Part shown: positions 1-7,843 of the stretch, piece after piece
How positions within the stretch are numbered: position 1 is the stretch's first letter
Layout of the letters: each line of letters opens with the position of its first letter
Origin: Alteromonas halophila
GTDB lineage: Bacteria; Pseudomonadota; Gammaproteobacteria; Enterobacterales; Alteromonadaceae
NCBI RefSeq assembly: GCF_014651815.1
Contig: NZ_BMXP01000008.1
Coordinates: 1 to 64,000, forward strand
Direction: 5' to 3'
Length of the DNA stretch: 64,000 nt
The notes under the pieces: generated by a model
What the model was told of the DNA's origin: nothing
The model's database searches: none
What the model saw: only the letters and a program-made list of their open reading frames with translations
Translations under genes and position numbers: made by a program

Positions 1-110
1 CCCGTCCGCCACTCGTCAGCGAAGTGCAAGCACTTCCTGTTACCGTTCGACTTGCATGTGTTAGGCCTGCCGCCAGCGTTCAATCTGAGCCATGATCAAA
101 CTCTTCAATT
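1..110 (-). rRNA. rrs: 16S ribosomal RNA, 5' end (partial)
   Basis: Read on the minus strand, the sequence begins TTGAAGAGTTTGATCATGGC and runs through the conserved AACGCTGGCGGCAGGCCTAA block into variable region V1, then leaves the window at base 1. This is the standard 5' end of bacterial 16S rRNA. Only about 110 nt are present. The mature 5' end is placed near 110 by comparison with the E. coli 16S start; the exact processing site cannot be seen. The rest of the rrn operon lies outside the window. Confidence 0.97.
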
Positions 111-180
111 AAATATATCGAAAAACCTTTATGAATCGTCGGTTGACACTCTTAACGAGTGCCCACACAGATTGTCTTGC

Positions 181-197
181 CTAAATTTTTAAAGAAC
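181..197 (-). promoter_or_regulatory. rrn leader boxA antitermination element
   Basis: The minus strand reads GTTCTTTAAAAATTTAG about 70-85 nt before the 16S 5' end. This matches the boxA element (TGCTCTTTAACA type) that nucleates the NusB/S10 antitermination complex in rRNA leaders. Its position between promoter and 16S is as expected. Confidence 0.85.
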
Positions 198-287
198 ATT
201 TTGACAACCGGCTTTGCCGATTGGCACGCTTTTAAGATTAATCTTTCGAGCGTCTTGCTTTAGGTCTTACCCCGAAGCGGGATGCGC

Positions 288-315
288 ATTTTACATTGCT
301 TAATGCCAGTGTCAA
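288..315 (-). promoter_or_regulatory. rRNA operon promoter, 16S-proximal
   Basis: On the minus strand a -35 TTGACA (310-315) and a -10 TAAAAT (288-293) are separated by 16 bp. They are followed at once by a GCGC-rich discriminator (GCGCATC), the hallmark of stringently controlled, growth-rate-regulated rRNA promoters. It lies about 170 nt upstream of the 16S 5' end. Confidence 0.85.
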
Positions 316-403
316 GCGCCTTTTTCAAGTTTGTTTCAATTTTTTAAAACCGCTTTTCGCATCCGGTCCTGATGTGGCTGAGCCCCCTCAGAACGTGGTG
401 CGC

Positions 404-431
404 ATTGTACGCACCGGATTTTAAAGATCAA
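404..431 (-). promoter_or_regulatory. rRNA operon promoter, 16S-distal
   Basis: A second minus-strand promoter with -35 TTGATC (426-431), a 16-bp spacer and -10 TACAAT (404-409). It is followed by the same GCGC discriminator as the proximal promoter. The upstream stretch 432-460 is A/T-rich and could act as an UP element. The tandem P1/P2 layout is typical of rrn operons. Confidence 0.8.
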
Positions 432-493
432 TAGAAATTTTATCTTTTTTTACTGTTCGCTCACGTATTGACCTGTAGCAGCCATTTTGTCAG

Positions 494-511
494 GTTATAG
501 CTACCTATAAC
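494..511. promoter_or_regulatory. GTTATAG-N4-CTATAAC palindrome (candidate operator)
   Basis: A perfect inverted repeat with 7-bp arms and a 4-bp spacer lies between the divergent rrn promoters and the RRM-protein gene, about 105 bp upstream of the latter's start. No regulator is recognised. It could act on either transcript or be fortuitous. Confidence 0.3.
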
Positions 512-616
512 GGCTCTCTCAGGCTGTTTTTCACAACTTATTGTTCATTTTGTTACAAATGAGTAAACTACACAGAGCCTCCCATTATCATCAATAACAA
601 ATAGAAAGGAAGGTAT

Positions 617-1084
617 ATGAAAGTAGGTATGATTCAATGCGTAATTATTAGCGCGGTTCTGGCAATTCTTGGATATTTAATCTTTGCTTCGGCAAACATT
701 AATTCAAATCTTCCCTTAACGGTTTCTTTGTCGCTATTAGTGAGCGGTATTATCACGCCAATTCTGGCATCACTTATCAGCAGTCGGGAACGGACGACTA
801 ACCAACAATCAGATGTGTCCTCCGCCGACGTCTCAACACTGTATGTTGGTAACCTCCCGTATCGCGCTAATGAAGATGCCGTTAAAGCATTCTTTAGCGA
901 TTTTATTGCTGTTCAGTCTGTCAGGCTAATGAAGGATAGAAAAACCGGTAAACGAAAGGGGTATGGCTTTATTGAAGTTGTTACCGATGACGTGGACTCG
1001 GCTATAGACCAGTTAAATGACACCACCTTTCAGGAGCGAACCCTCAAGGTCCGCCCCGCCAAGGATAAAAACGACAACAATTAA
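617..1084 (+). CDS. Membrane-anchored RNA-binding protein with one RRM domain
   Basis: 155 aa. Residues about 5-25 and 33-52 are two hydrophobic helices forming an N-terminal membrane hairpin. After a polar linker (about 53-71) comes a complete RNA recognition motif from about residue 73 to 148, with RNP2 (LYVGNL) and RNP1 (KGYGFIEV) carrying the aromatic residues that stack on RNA bases. Soluble bacterial RRM proteins are known as cold-inducible RNA chaperones; here the RRM should face the cytoplasm from the inner membrane. A strong ribosome-binding site (GGAAGG) precedes the ATG. The gene diverges from the rrn operon, and its stop overlaps that of the convergent downstream gene by 4 bp. RNA targets cannot be inferred. 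Confidence 0.9.
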   Translation: MKVGMIQCVIISAVLAILGYLIFASANINSNLPLTVSLSLLVSGIITPILASLISSRERTTNQQSDVSSADVSTLYVGNLPYRANEDAVKAFFSDFIAVQSVRLMKDRKTGKRKGYGFIEVVTDDVDSAIDQLNDTTFQERTLKVRPAKDKNDNN

Positions 1085-2406
1085 GCGTCGGGCTGTTGCT
1101 GAGTATCCGGTTTGTCCGTTTGCTCAGCAGCCGTCGCAGGCATCGCATCTAACAATTGCCTGTTAAACATATGGAAGCGATTAATCGCTGATATCAAATC
1201 CGGAACCTGAACGTCCTTCATCTCACCAATCAATCCATTGATCATGGTGTTGTACTGTTCACCGCTTTCCAGCTGCTTGCCAGCAGCATCCATCGTGTTA
1301 AGCATTTTATCAATGTACTGCGAGACAGGACTAACGGCATTACCATATTTGTTTGCATCTGGCTGCTCATCGCTGTAATGCTTAATACTTTCGTATGTTT
1401 GTACAACCTCCGCCTGATTATTGCTATTTAATTGCAGAGCATAGCCAACCAGTTCTTTGTCATCAAAACCAAGATTAAGAGCATCTTCAAACGCCTTATC
1501 CAGATCGCCGGCGAAAAAGGTGTCGGCCAAATCGTTCGCACGACCGACTAAATCAGCGATTGATTTAAGCTCGTCCTCGTCCAGCTCCCCTTCCAGCGAG
1601 AAACTAACTCCACTTCGCTGAAAGAACTGATACAGAACAGATTCCGATGCGGAAACTCGGGTAGTCTGACCTTGCTGGCCATTGCTACCGACATCAGTAT
1701 TTGTATCCTGTGACGAGGTAAAACGAGTCTGCTGGTTGTAGGTAAATTGCTGGACGTTCTCAAAACGCAACGTAAGCTCATCACCATCCCGGGTTCGAAT
1801 CAGCAATGATCCCGTATTTGAGTTCAATGCGCTCATAGCAAGTTGAGAAACCTGGCTGGTTTCTTCCCCTCTTGAAAGTAAGCGCGACTCAAGAGAATCG
1901 ATTTCATTACCAATAAGTTCACGACTGCGCGATATCCCATTTCTGATATCTTCATTCATAAACCTACCAATATCTTTCTCAGCCATTGCGATCCCTTTGG
2001 CGACGCCTGAGCGAGCCTGACCAAACAGGGAGTTTAAGCGCGATTCATCAGCACCACTTTTTGCGGCACCTTCAATGACCCCCCCAACAAAACGCATTAC
2101 GTTTTTCGCAACCTTCTCAAAATCGAATAAGGAAGCAGGCTGATTATCGCCTTTTTCCCGCTTCTCAAGTGATTCGGGTGACGGATTCTTACCGTCCACA
2201 TTGACGCTATTGGACATAGCCCCACTAAAAATGCGTAACCCAATGGATGTTTGCGATGCTGACATGCTGACCGAGGTTGCCTGGCGATTCATCATTTCTG
2301 CCGCCTGCTTCAGTCCTTCTTCCTGCAACTGCTTTTTAATTGCCGTACTCGGGTTCACAGAAGAATTCTGGTCACCAAGAAATGCCTTGATTTGACCTAC
2401 GTTCAT
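1081..2406 (-). CDS. DUF5610-type hypothetical protein
   Basis: 441 aa from the ATG at 2406, which has a GAGGG Shine-Dalgarno; an upstream in-frame TTG lacks one. No signal peptide or membrane span is visible. The region around residues 90-190 (FDFEKV, VMRFVGGVIEGAAKSG, a repetitive Ala/Gly-rich helix) resembles DUF5610 proteins of marine gammaproteobacteria; this is from memory of the family. The rest is polar, Gln/Ser/Asn-rich and probably helical. The C-terminal third contains further helices. No catalytic motif is recognised, so function is unknown. It converges on the RRM gene with a 4-bp overlap of stop codons. Confidence 0.7.
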   Translation of the reverse strand: MNVGQIKAFLGDQNSSVNPSTAIKKQLQEEGLKQAAEMMNRQATSVSMSASQTSIGLRIFSGAMSNSVNVDGKNPSPESLEKREKGDNQPASLFDFEKVAKNVMRFVGGVIEGAAKSGADESRLNSLFGQARSGVAKGIAMAEKDIGRFMNEDIRNGISRSRELIGNEIDSLESRLLSRGEETSQVSQLAMSALNSNTGSLLIRTRDGDELTLRFENVQQFTYNQQTRFTSSQDTNTDVGSNGQQGQTTRVSASESVLYQFFQRSGVSFSLEGELDEDELKSIADLVGRANDLADTFFAGDLDKAFEDALNLGFDDKELVGYALQLNSNNQAEVVQTYESIKHYSDEQPDANKYGNAVSPVSQYIDKMLNTMDAAGKQLESGEQYNTMINGLIGEMKDVQVPDLISAINRFHMFNRQLLDAMPATAAEQTDKPDTQQQPDA

Positions 2407-2585
2407 AATTTTTGCCCTCACTATCCTCAATGAGTGTATCGGCAAAAAAATGAAATTGTTTAATAATAATGCAAATTTAATCTTTCTGGATACTCACCGG
2501 ACAGGAAGGTGTGGCAGTTGCACTTATTAAAAATCACTCTACAATTCGCAGCCTTATCGCTAGTGATGCAAACAGGGGGAAGACA

Positions 2586-3677
2586 ATGACTTTGGCACAA
2601 TCCACGTCTTATACACAACAACTGGAGGAAAAAGTTACGCGTCTTCAGACTTTGCTGGACAAGCACAATGCCCCTGCTCTGTGTGTCTATCCTTCACCGG
2701 AAACGCACTATCGAATGCGGGCCGAATTCCGGGTCTGGCATGATGGTGATGACCTGTACCACATAATGTTCGATCAGAAGACGAAGGAAAAGTATCGCGT
2801 CGACGCACTCCCTGCTGCAGCAGAAAATATCAATACGATGATGCATCGCCTACTTGATGCGTTGAGAGACAACCCGTTGCTGCGTACCAAACTTTTTCAG
2901 GTCGACTACTTAACCGCATTGTCGGGAGAGATGGTTATTAGTTTGCTCTACCACAAACCACTTGATGATGAATGGGAACAGGAAGCAGTCCGGCTGCAGG
3001 CGCAACTAAGCGATGAACACCCTGTCAGCATCATTGGCAGAGCAAGAAAGCAAAAGCGTATCGTTGGTCATGACTTTGTCATTGAGCGATTACCCGTTAA
3101 CGGGCGTGAGTATATTTTCAAACATATCGAAAACAGCTTTACCCAGCCTAATGCTATCGTAAACTGCGACATGATTGCGTGGACTCTGGATGTCAGCCAG
3201 CAATTATCCGGCGACCTGCTCGAGTTATATTGCGGTGCCGGTAATTTTTCATTGCCGCTAGCGACCCATTTCAACCGGGTGGTTGGCACGGAAATCGCGA
3301 AACCTTCGGTGCAGGCTGCGCAGTACAACATTGTGGCGAATGCATTGAATAATGTTGAAATTGTTCGTCTGTCCGCAGAAGAATTTACCGAAGCATTGGT
3401 CCATGGCAGAACCTTTAAGCGTCTTGGTGATATGGATCTGAGTGACTATGACTTTTCGACAGTGCTGGTTGACCCGCCTCGCGCAGGGCTCGACCTGGAC
3501 TCACTCAAAATGATTCAACACTACGATAATATCATCTATATCTCATGTAACCCTGATACGCTTCACGACAATCTCTCGGTGTTGTGTCAGACTCACAGCA
3601 TCGAAAACTGTGCGTTGTTTGACCAGTTTCCATTTACACACCACATTGAGGCCGGCGTCCGCCTGAAAAGAAAATAG
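2586..3677 (+). CDS. trmA: tRNA (uracil-5-)-methyltransferase TrmA
   Basis: 363 aa (E. coli TrmA is of similar length). It makes ribothymidine at position 54 of the T-loop of tRNAs using S-adenosylmethionine. Visible signatures are the SAM-binding motif [16 protein letters not shown] (about residues 210-225), DPPRAGLD, the catalytic cysteine in YISCNP and the terminal [15 protein letters not shown] typical of TrmA. The ATG at 2586 follows GGGGGAAG; a longer in-frame GTG at 2511 would add 25 residues without homology to the family. The gene ends 9 bp before the convergent fabR stop, with no terminator visible between them. Confidence 0.96.
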   Translation: MTLAQSTSYTQQLEEKVTRLQTLLDKHNAPALCVYPSPETHYRMRAEFRVWHDGDDLYHIMFDQKTKEKYRVDALPAAAENINTMMHRLLDALRDNPLLRTKLFQVDYLTALSGEMVISLLYHKPLDDEWEQEAVRLQAQLSDEHPVSIIGRARKQKRIVGHDFVIERLPVNGREYIFKHIENSFTQPNAIVNCDMIAWTLDVSQQLSGDLLELYCGAGNFSLPLATHFNRVVGTEIAKPSVQAAQYNIVANALNNVEIVRLSAEEFTEALVHGRTFKRLGDMDLSDYDFSTVLVDPPRAGLDLDSLKMIQHYDNIIYISCNPDTLHDNLSVLCQTHSIENCALFDQFPFTHHIEAGVRLKRK

Positions 3678-3686
3678 ACAGAAGCA

Positions 3687-4298
3687 CTATTGATCGTCAG
3701 AACTACCGTGGGCAGCTGCTGATCCAAGCTGAATATAACGCAACTGAAGTTTGACACGCTGTGCAATTTCCAGGCGCATTTTTGCATCCGCTTCAAGCGC
3801 CTCAGCCCCTGCACTAAACACCAGGCGTACCATGGCATCCGCCTGGTTCGTGGCAATCACATAATCAACTTTCTGTTGCTCAACAATGTAGTCCGTCAGC
3901 TCCTTAATGAAATGCTGAATTTCACGCAGAACGGCCAACCGGTACGCTGCTGATGTGCCGGTATGCTCCCGTAACAACACCCGGAACACGTTTTTATTGG
4001 CCTCAATAAATTCCAGAAACGTTTCTACTGACGTATGAATGACCCCACCACCAGTAGCAATGCGACGCCTCGCCTGACGCATTAACTGCCGCAACGCGAG
4101 TCCGGCTTCATCCACCAGCGTCAGGCCCAGTTCATCCATGTCTTTAAAGTGCCGATAAAACGATGTGGGGGCAATGCCCGCTTCCCGTGCCACCTCCCGT
4201 AAGCTAATGGCTGACAGACTGCGGTTTTCGTCGAGCAGCGTAAACGCTGCGTCGATCAGTTTCTGCCGGGTTTTGAGCTTTTGTTCCTGTCGACTCAC
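3687..4298 (-). CDS. fabR: TetR-family fatty-acid biosynthesis repressor FabR
   Basis: 203 aa from a GTG at 4298 preceded by AGGAG; a longer frame to 4388 is unlikely. FabR represses unsaturated fatty acid synthesis in response to the acyl-chain pool. The N-terminal helix-turn-helix ([20 protein letters not shown]) is nearly identical to that of E. coli FabR, and the stretch [20 protein letters not shown] and GTSAAYR also match. It is divergently arranged with a fatty acid desaturase whose promoter carries a FabR-type palindrome, so the neighbouring gene is the obvious target. Confidence 0.95.
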   Translation of the reverse strand: MSRQEQKLKTRQKLIDAAFTLLDENRSLSAISLREVAREAGIAPTSFYRHFKDMDELGLTLVDEAGLALRQLMRQARRRIATGGGVIHTSVETFLEFIEANKNVFRVLLREHTGTSAAYRLAVLREIQHFIKELTDYIVEQQKVDYVIATNQADAMVRLVFSAGAEALEADAKMRLEIAQRVKLQLRYIQLGSAAAHGSSDDQ

Positions 4299-4549
4299 AA
4301 TCTGCTGCTCCTGAAAAAGTGATGGTATACCAGGGAAGGTGCGAACAAGTCTATCGCCACTCAGGCTCACAGCCAAGTGCCTGGTCAAGGCGGTCTTTTG
4401 CAGGCCTAACGGGTTAAGTCAAAAAGGCCAACGCAGAGGTAGGTGCCCGGCTGTAAGCCCCGAAGGACGAGCCCAGCCATCTTACTGTGCTTACCTTGTC
4501 CAATCTAACGGCTTCTAACATTAAACTTTCTGTCTTCTCACCGTTTAAG

Positions 4550-4578
4550 TTGCCTGAATTCTGCAAAAAGGTTATCTT
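4550..4578 (+). promoter_or_regulatory. Candidate sigma-70 promoter of the desaturase gene
   Basis: TTGCCT (4550-4555) and TATCTT (4573-4578) are 17 bp apart, directly in front of the FabR-like palindrome. With this promoter, transcription would start inside the operator, so bound FabR would block RNA polymerase. The upstream stretch back to 4299 holds no other gene that I can support. Confidence 0.45.
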
Positions 4579-4596
4579 AGCGCACAGTTGTAAGCT
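4579..4596 (+). promoter_or_regulatory. FabR operator
   Basis: AGCGCACAGTTGTAAGCT fits the interrupted palindrome AGCNNACANNTGTNNGCT, the form of the FabR site in front of E. coli fabA and fabB. It lies 13 bp upstream of the desaturase ATG and immediately after the candidate -10 box. The adjacent divergent fabR supports the assignment. Confidence 0.75.
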
Positions 4597-4609
4597 GAAA
4601 TATGAAGTT

Positions 4610-5731
4610 ATGAAAAAACCACCAATTATTCTGACCAATGTACTGGTATTTGTACTGAGTGCATTAATCGCATTTATCGGTGTCCCGCTGTGGGTCGCTG
4701 CGGCCGGAATAGACTGGGTAGAAATCGGCGTTGCCATTTTTCTGTTCTTTTTTACTGGCATGTCTATTACTGCAGGCTATCACCGTCTGTGGTCGCATAA
4801 ATCGTATGATGCGCACCCGGTGGTAAGAACCATTCTTGCCATTGGCGGTGCCATGGCAGTGCAAAACAGTATTCTACACTGGTCATCCGATCACCGTGTT
4901 CACCACCGCCATGTTGATGACAATGACAAAGACCCCTACTCGGCAAAGCGCGGACTGTGGTTTGCACATATAGGCTGGATGCTGCGTGAATATCAGGCAA
5001 CACGCTATGCCGACTATAAAAACTGCCGCGATTTGCAAAAGGATGCAGTGGTAATGTGGCAGCATAAGTATTACCTGCCTATCGTACTGGCATCAAACTT
5101 TGGTATCACCGCAGCGCTCGGCTGGCTGAATGGTGATGTGCTGGGTATGGTCCTCATCGCCGGCGTGCTGCGACTGGTAATGGTTCACCATGTGACGTTC
5201 TTCATTAACTCGCTGGCCCATTTCTGGGGACGTCAGCCTTATACCGATGGGAATACTGCTCGGGATAACGGCATACTGGCATTGTTCACCTTTGGTGAGG
5301 GGTATCACAATTTCCATCATATTTTTGAGTACGACTATCGCAACGGTATTCGTTGGTGGCAGTACGATCCTACAAAATGGTTGATTCGCGGCCTCTCTTA
5401 CCTGCGCTTGACCCGAAACCTTCGCCGTTGCCCTGAAGAGCGTATTGAAAAAGCGCGTCTTGCGATGCAGCTTAAACAAGCGAATGAAAGAGCGTTGCAC
5501 CTGCCCAATGCAGATGAAATTCTTGCGCTTGTTCAGGATGAATATGAGCTGCTGATGTCAAAAATGTCAGAATACTATGCGACCAAAAAGCGCCTGGTAA
5601 AACTGCGTCAGCAATCACTAAAACAGTCTCTGGAAAGTTTCGAGCTGGATTTCAAATATAAGGAACTCAAACACGCTTTGGCTGTACAACGCGAAAAGTG
5701 GTTACAGCTTCAAAAGTTTCAGTTCGCGTAA
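4610..5731 (+). CDS. Acyl-lipid/acyl-CoA delta-9 fatty acid desaturase
   Basis: 373 aa membrane di-iron desaturase that introduces a cis double bond into saturated acyl chains, an oxygen-dependent route to unsaturated lipids. Three histidine boxes are present: HRLWSH (about residue 58), HRVHHRHVD (about 95-103) and the third, YHNFHHIF (about 230). Four hydrophobic helices flank them. The C-terminal about 100 residues are charged and probably coiled coil, an extension common in Alteromonas-type homologues. The start at 4610 (MKKPPIIL) is chosen because the longer frame would swallow the FabR operator and promoter. Repression by FabR is inferred. Confidence 0.93.
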   Translation: MKKPPIILTNVLVFVLSALIAFIGVPLWVAAAGIDWVEIGVAIFLFFFTGMSITAGYHRLWSHKSYDAHPVVRTILAIGGAMAVQNSILHWSSDHRVHHRHVDDNDKDPYSAKRGLWFAHIGWMLREYQATRYADYKNCRDLQKDAVVMWQHKYYLPIVLASNFGITAALGWLNGDVLGMVLIAGVLRLVMVHHVTFFINSLAHFWGRQPYTDGNTARDNGILALFTFGEGYHNFHHIFEYDYRNGIRWWQYDPTKWLIRGLSYLRLTRNLRRCPEERIEKARLAMQLKQANERALHLPNADEILALVQDEYELLMSKMSEYYATKKRLVKLRQQSLKQSLESFELDFKYKELKHALAVQREKWLQLQKFQFA

Positions 5732-5741
5732 TGCCTCTCAC

Positions 5742-5768
5742 ACCTGATCCTGTGCTCCAGGGTCAGGT
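5742..5768 (+). terminator. Weak hairpin after the desaturase gene
   Basis: A 9-bp stem (ACCTGATCC / GGGTCAGGT with one G-T pair) and a 9-nt loop start 10 bp after the desaturase stop. There is no clear T-run after it, so termination is uncertain. Confidence 0.35.
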
Positions 5769-5843
5769 ATTTCCTACCTGATAAATACTCCCTGTCATTC
5801 TAAGACCATCCTGCTAAACTCAGACTGTTAAACTAACGTATTG

Positions 5844-5855
5844 TTGTTTAAACAA
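5844..5855. promoter_or_regulatory. TTGTTTAAACAA palindrome upstream of sthA
   Basis: A perfect 12-bp palindrome 24 bp before the sthA start. It lies within an A/T-rich stretch that could hold the promoter. No regulator is recognised. Confidence 0.3.
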
Positions 5856-5879
5856 ATTGTATTCAAATAGTGAGCAGGC

Positions 5880-7307
5880 ATGGCTAAACAGAAAAAAACA
5901 AAGCAAGACGAAGAGAGTTTTCAGTACGATGCCGTGGTCATTGGTACCGGCCCAGGTGGTGAAGGTGTGGCCATGCAACTGGCCAAATCAGGCAAAAATG
6001 TTGCGGTAATAGAACGCTACGAGGCAGTCGGCGGTGGCTGTACTCACTGGGGGACAATCCCATCTAAAGCGCTCAGGCATTCTGTGAGTCGCCTGATTGA
6101 GTATAATAACTCCCCCCTGTTTGCCGACAGCCATATCAGCAGAAACCTGACCTTTGCTGAGATGATGAAGCACGCCAGTGGCGTGATCCGCAAGCAAACA
6201 CAGCTACGCGCCTCGTTCTATGACAGAAATCGGGTAACCATGCACTATGGTGAAGCCAGCTTTATTGACGCGCATACATTACAGGTTGTGCGTCAGGACG
6301 GCTCCAAAGATGTAATAACCACTAAACAGGTCGCACTGGCAACAGGATCTCGCCCGTATTGTCCGGATGACATCGACTTCTCGCATCCCCGCATCTACAA
6401 CTCTGACACCATTTTGTCGCTGGATCATGATCCCAAGTCAGTCATTATTTATGGGGCCGGTGTGATTGGCTCTGAGTATGCCAGTATTTTTAGAGGTATG
6501 AAGGTAAAAGTCGATCTGGTCAATATGCGGGATCGTCTGCTGTCGTTTCTTGATACGGAAATTTCTGATGCGCTTAGTTATCACCTCTGGAACAACGGCG
6601 CCCTCATTCGCCATAATGAGACATATGAATCCGTAGAGGGCAGAGATGACTGCGTTATTCTGAACCTTAAGTCTGGCAAACGTATGCGCGCTGACTGCCT
6701 GCTTTTTGCAAATGGCCGGACCGGCAATACAGATAAGTTAAATCTGGAAAATATCGGGCTTAAAGCTGATGGCCGAGGACAACTCAGCGTAAATGCGGAT
6801 TACAGAACAGAGGTAGAGAACGTCTATGCGGTTGGCGATGTGATTGGTTATCCCAGCCTGGCATCCGCCGCATATAATCAGGGCCGCTTTGCCGCACAGG
6901 CAATGCTTGAGGGGCAGGCCCAGTCCGCGCTGGTTCAGGATATTCCATCAGGTATCTATACCATCCCTGAAATTAGCTCAGTCGGTAAGACAGAGCAGGA
7001 GCTAACGGAAGCCAAAGTGCCCTACGAGGTAGGCAGAGCACAGTTCAAGCACCTTGCCAGAGCGCAAATTGCGTCTACTGAAGTGGGAAGCCTTAAAATT
7101 CTGTTCCACCGTGAGACCCTGGAAGTATTAGGTATTCATTGCTTCGGAGAACGGGCATCTGAAATTGTTCATATCGGGCAGGCAATTATGCAGCAACAGG
7201 GTAAGGGAAATACCATTGAGTATTTTGTGAACACCACATTCAATTATCCGACTATGGCAGAAGCCTATCGGGTCGCTGCTATAAATGGCTTAAACAGAAT
7301 ATTCTGA
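5880..7307 (+). CDS. sthA: Soluble pyridine nucleotide transhydrogenase
   Basis: 475 aa flavoprotein of the disulfide-reductase fold that exchanges hydride between NADPH and NAD+, helping balance the two pools. The FAD-binding GTGPGGEG motif (residues about 22-29) is followed by [17 protein letters not shown]. In SthA this replaces the paired redox cysteines of lipoamide dehydrogenase with C..T, as seen here. The NAD-binding [13 protein letters not shown] and the ATGSRP and [14 protein letters not shown] motifs are intact. It is slightly longer at the N terminus than the E. coli enzyme because of a Lys-rich leader. It is monocistronic, ended by a strong hairpin. Confidence 0.97.
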   Translation: MAKQKKTKQDEESFQYDAVVIGTGPGGEGVAMQLAKSGKNVAVIERYEAVGGGCTHWGTIPSKALRHSVSRLIEYNNSPLFADSHISRNLTFAEMMKHASGVIRKQTQLRASFYDRNRVTMHYGEASFIDAHTLQVVRQDGSKDVITTKQVALATGSRPYCPDDIDFSHPRIYNSDTILSLDHDPKSVIIYGAGVIGSEYASIFRGMKVKVDLVNMRDRLLSFLDTEISDALSYHLWNNGALIRHNETYESVEGRDDCVILNLKSGKRMRADCLLFANGRTGNTDKLNLENIGLKADGRGQLSVNADYRTEVENVYAVGDVIGYPSLASAAYNQGRFAAQAMLEGQAQSALVQDIPSGIYTIPEISSVGKTEQELTEAKVPYEVGRAQFKHLARAQIASTEVGSLKILFHRETLEVLGIHCFGERASEIVHIGQAIMQQQGKGNTIEYFVNTTFNYPTMAEAYRVAAINGLNRIF

Positions 7308-7311
7308 ACAT

Positions 7312-7338
7312 AAAAAAACCGGCAACTGCCGGTTTTTT
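7312..7338. terminator. Bidirectional intrinsic terminator
   Basis: A-tract, CCGGC-aact-GCCGG stem and T-tract form a symmetrical terminator between sthA (plus strand) and the convergent secreted-protein gene (minus strand). Confidence 0.9.
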
Positions 7339-7340
7339 CT

Positions 7341-7658
7341 TTATTTGGATTGTGGCGTGACCATTGCGTTCATTGCACTTAATGCGTCTTTGTGAGCGAC
7401 AACATCAATCTGCATTTTTGTCTGATCGAAGGTCAGCGTTGCGATAGCGTAGTCACCCTGACTCTCGCTAGCGCCTGAGAAAATCTCATTTTGTGCATTA
7501 CGGTAACCAACGTTGCTGCTTATAGTATCAGCCATACATTGATCATTCATTTCGAACGTTGCTGCGTCCATACAGTCGAAAAGCTGATTATTACCAGATT
7601 CCGCATGCGCAACACCAAAACAGGTTAGCATTGCTAATCCAAGTACCACTTTACGCAT
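7341..7658 (-). CDS. Small secreted protein of unknown function
   Basis: 105 aa. The N-terminal 19 residues (MRKVVLGLAMLTCFGVAHA) are a standard Sec signal peptide with an AHA cleavage site. The mature part of about 86 residues has two cysteines near its N terminus (LFDCMDAATFEMNDQCMAD), which could form a disulfide in the periplasm. A good AGGAG ribosome-binding site precedes the ATG. The family is not recognised. The gene is monocistronic and shares the terminator at 7312-7338 with sthA. Confidence 0.7.
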   Translation of the reverse strand: MRKVVLGLAMLTCFGVAHAESGNNQLFDCMDAATFEMNDQCMADTISSNVGYRNAQNEIFSGASESQGDYAIATLTFDQTKMQIDVVAHKDALSAMNAMVTPQSK

Positions 7659-7843
7659 GTCTTTTCTCCTCTAATCACAGTAAGAATTAATATACTGTTA
7701 ACATCAATATACGGTGATTACAGAAGTAAGTCAAATCTGGATCATAGCTATGTGACACTAATATGACACAGTGAAATATTTTAAAATTGTTAGCTACCCA
7801 CGCAAAATTGCTGTCAGGCTTTCCACGCTACTCCAACAACTCA

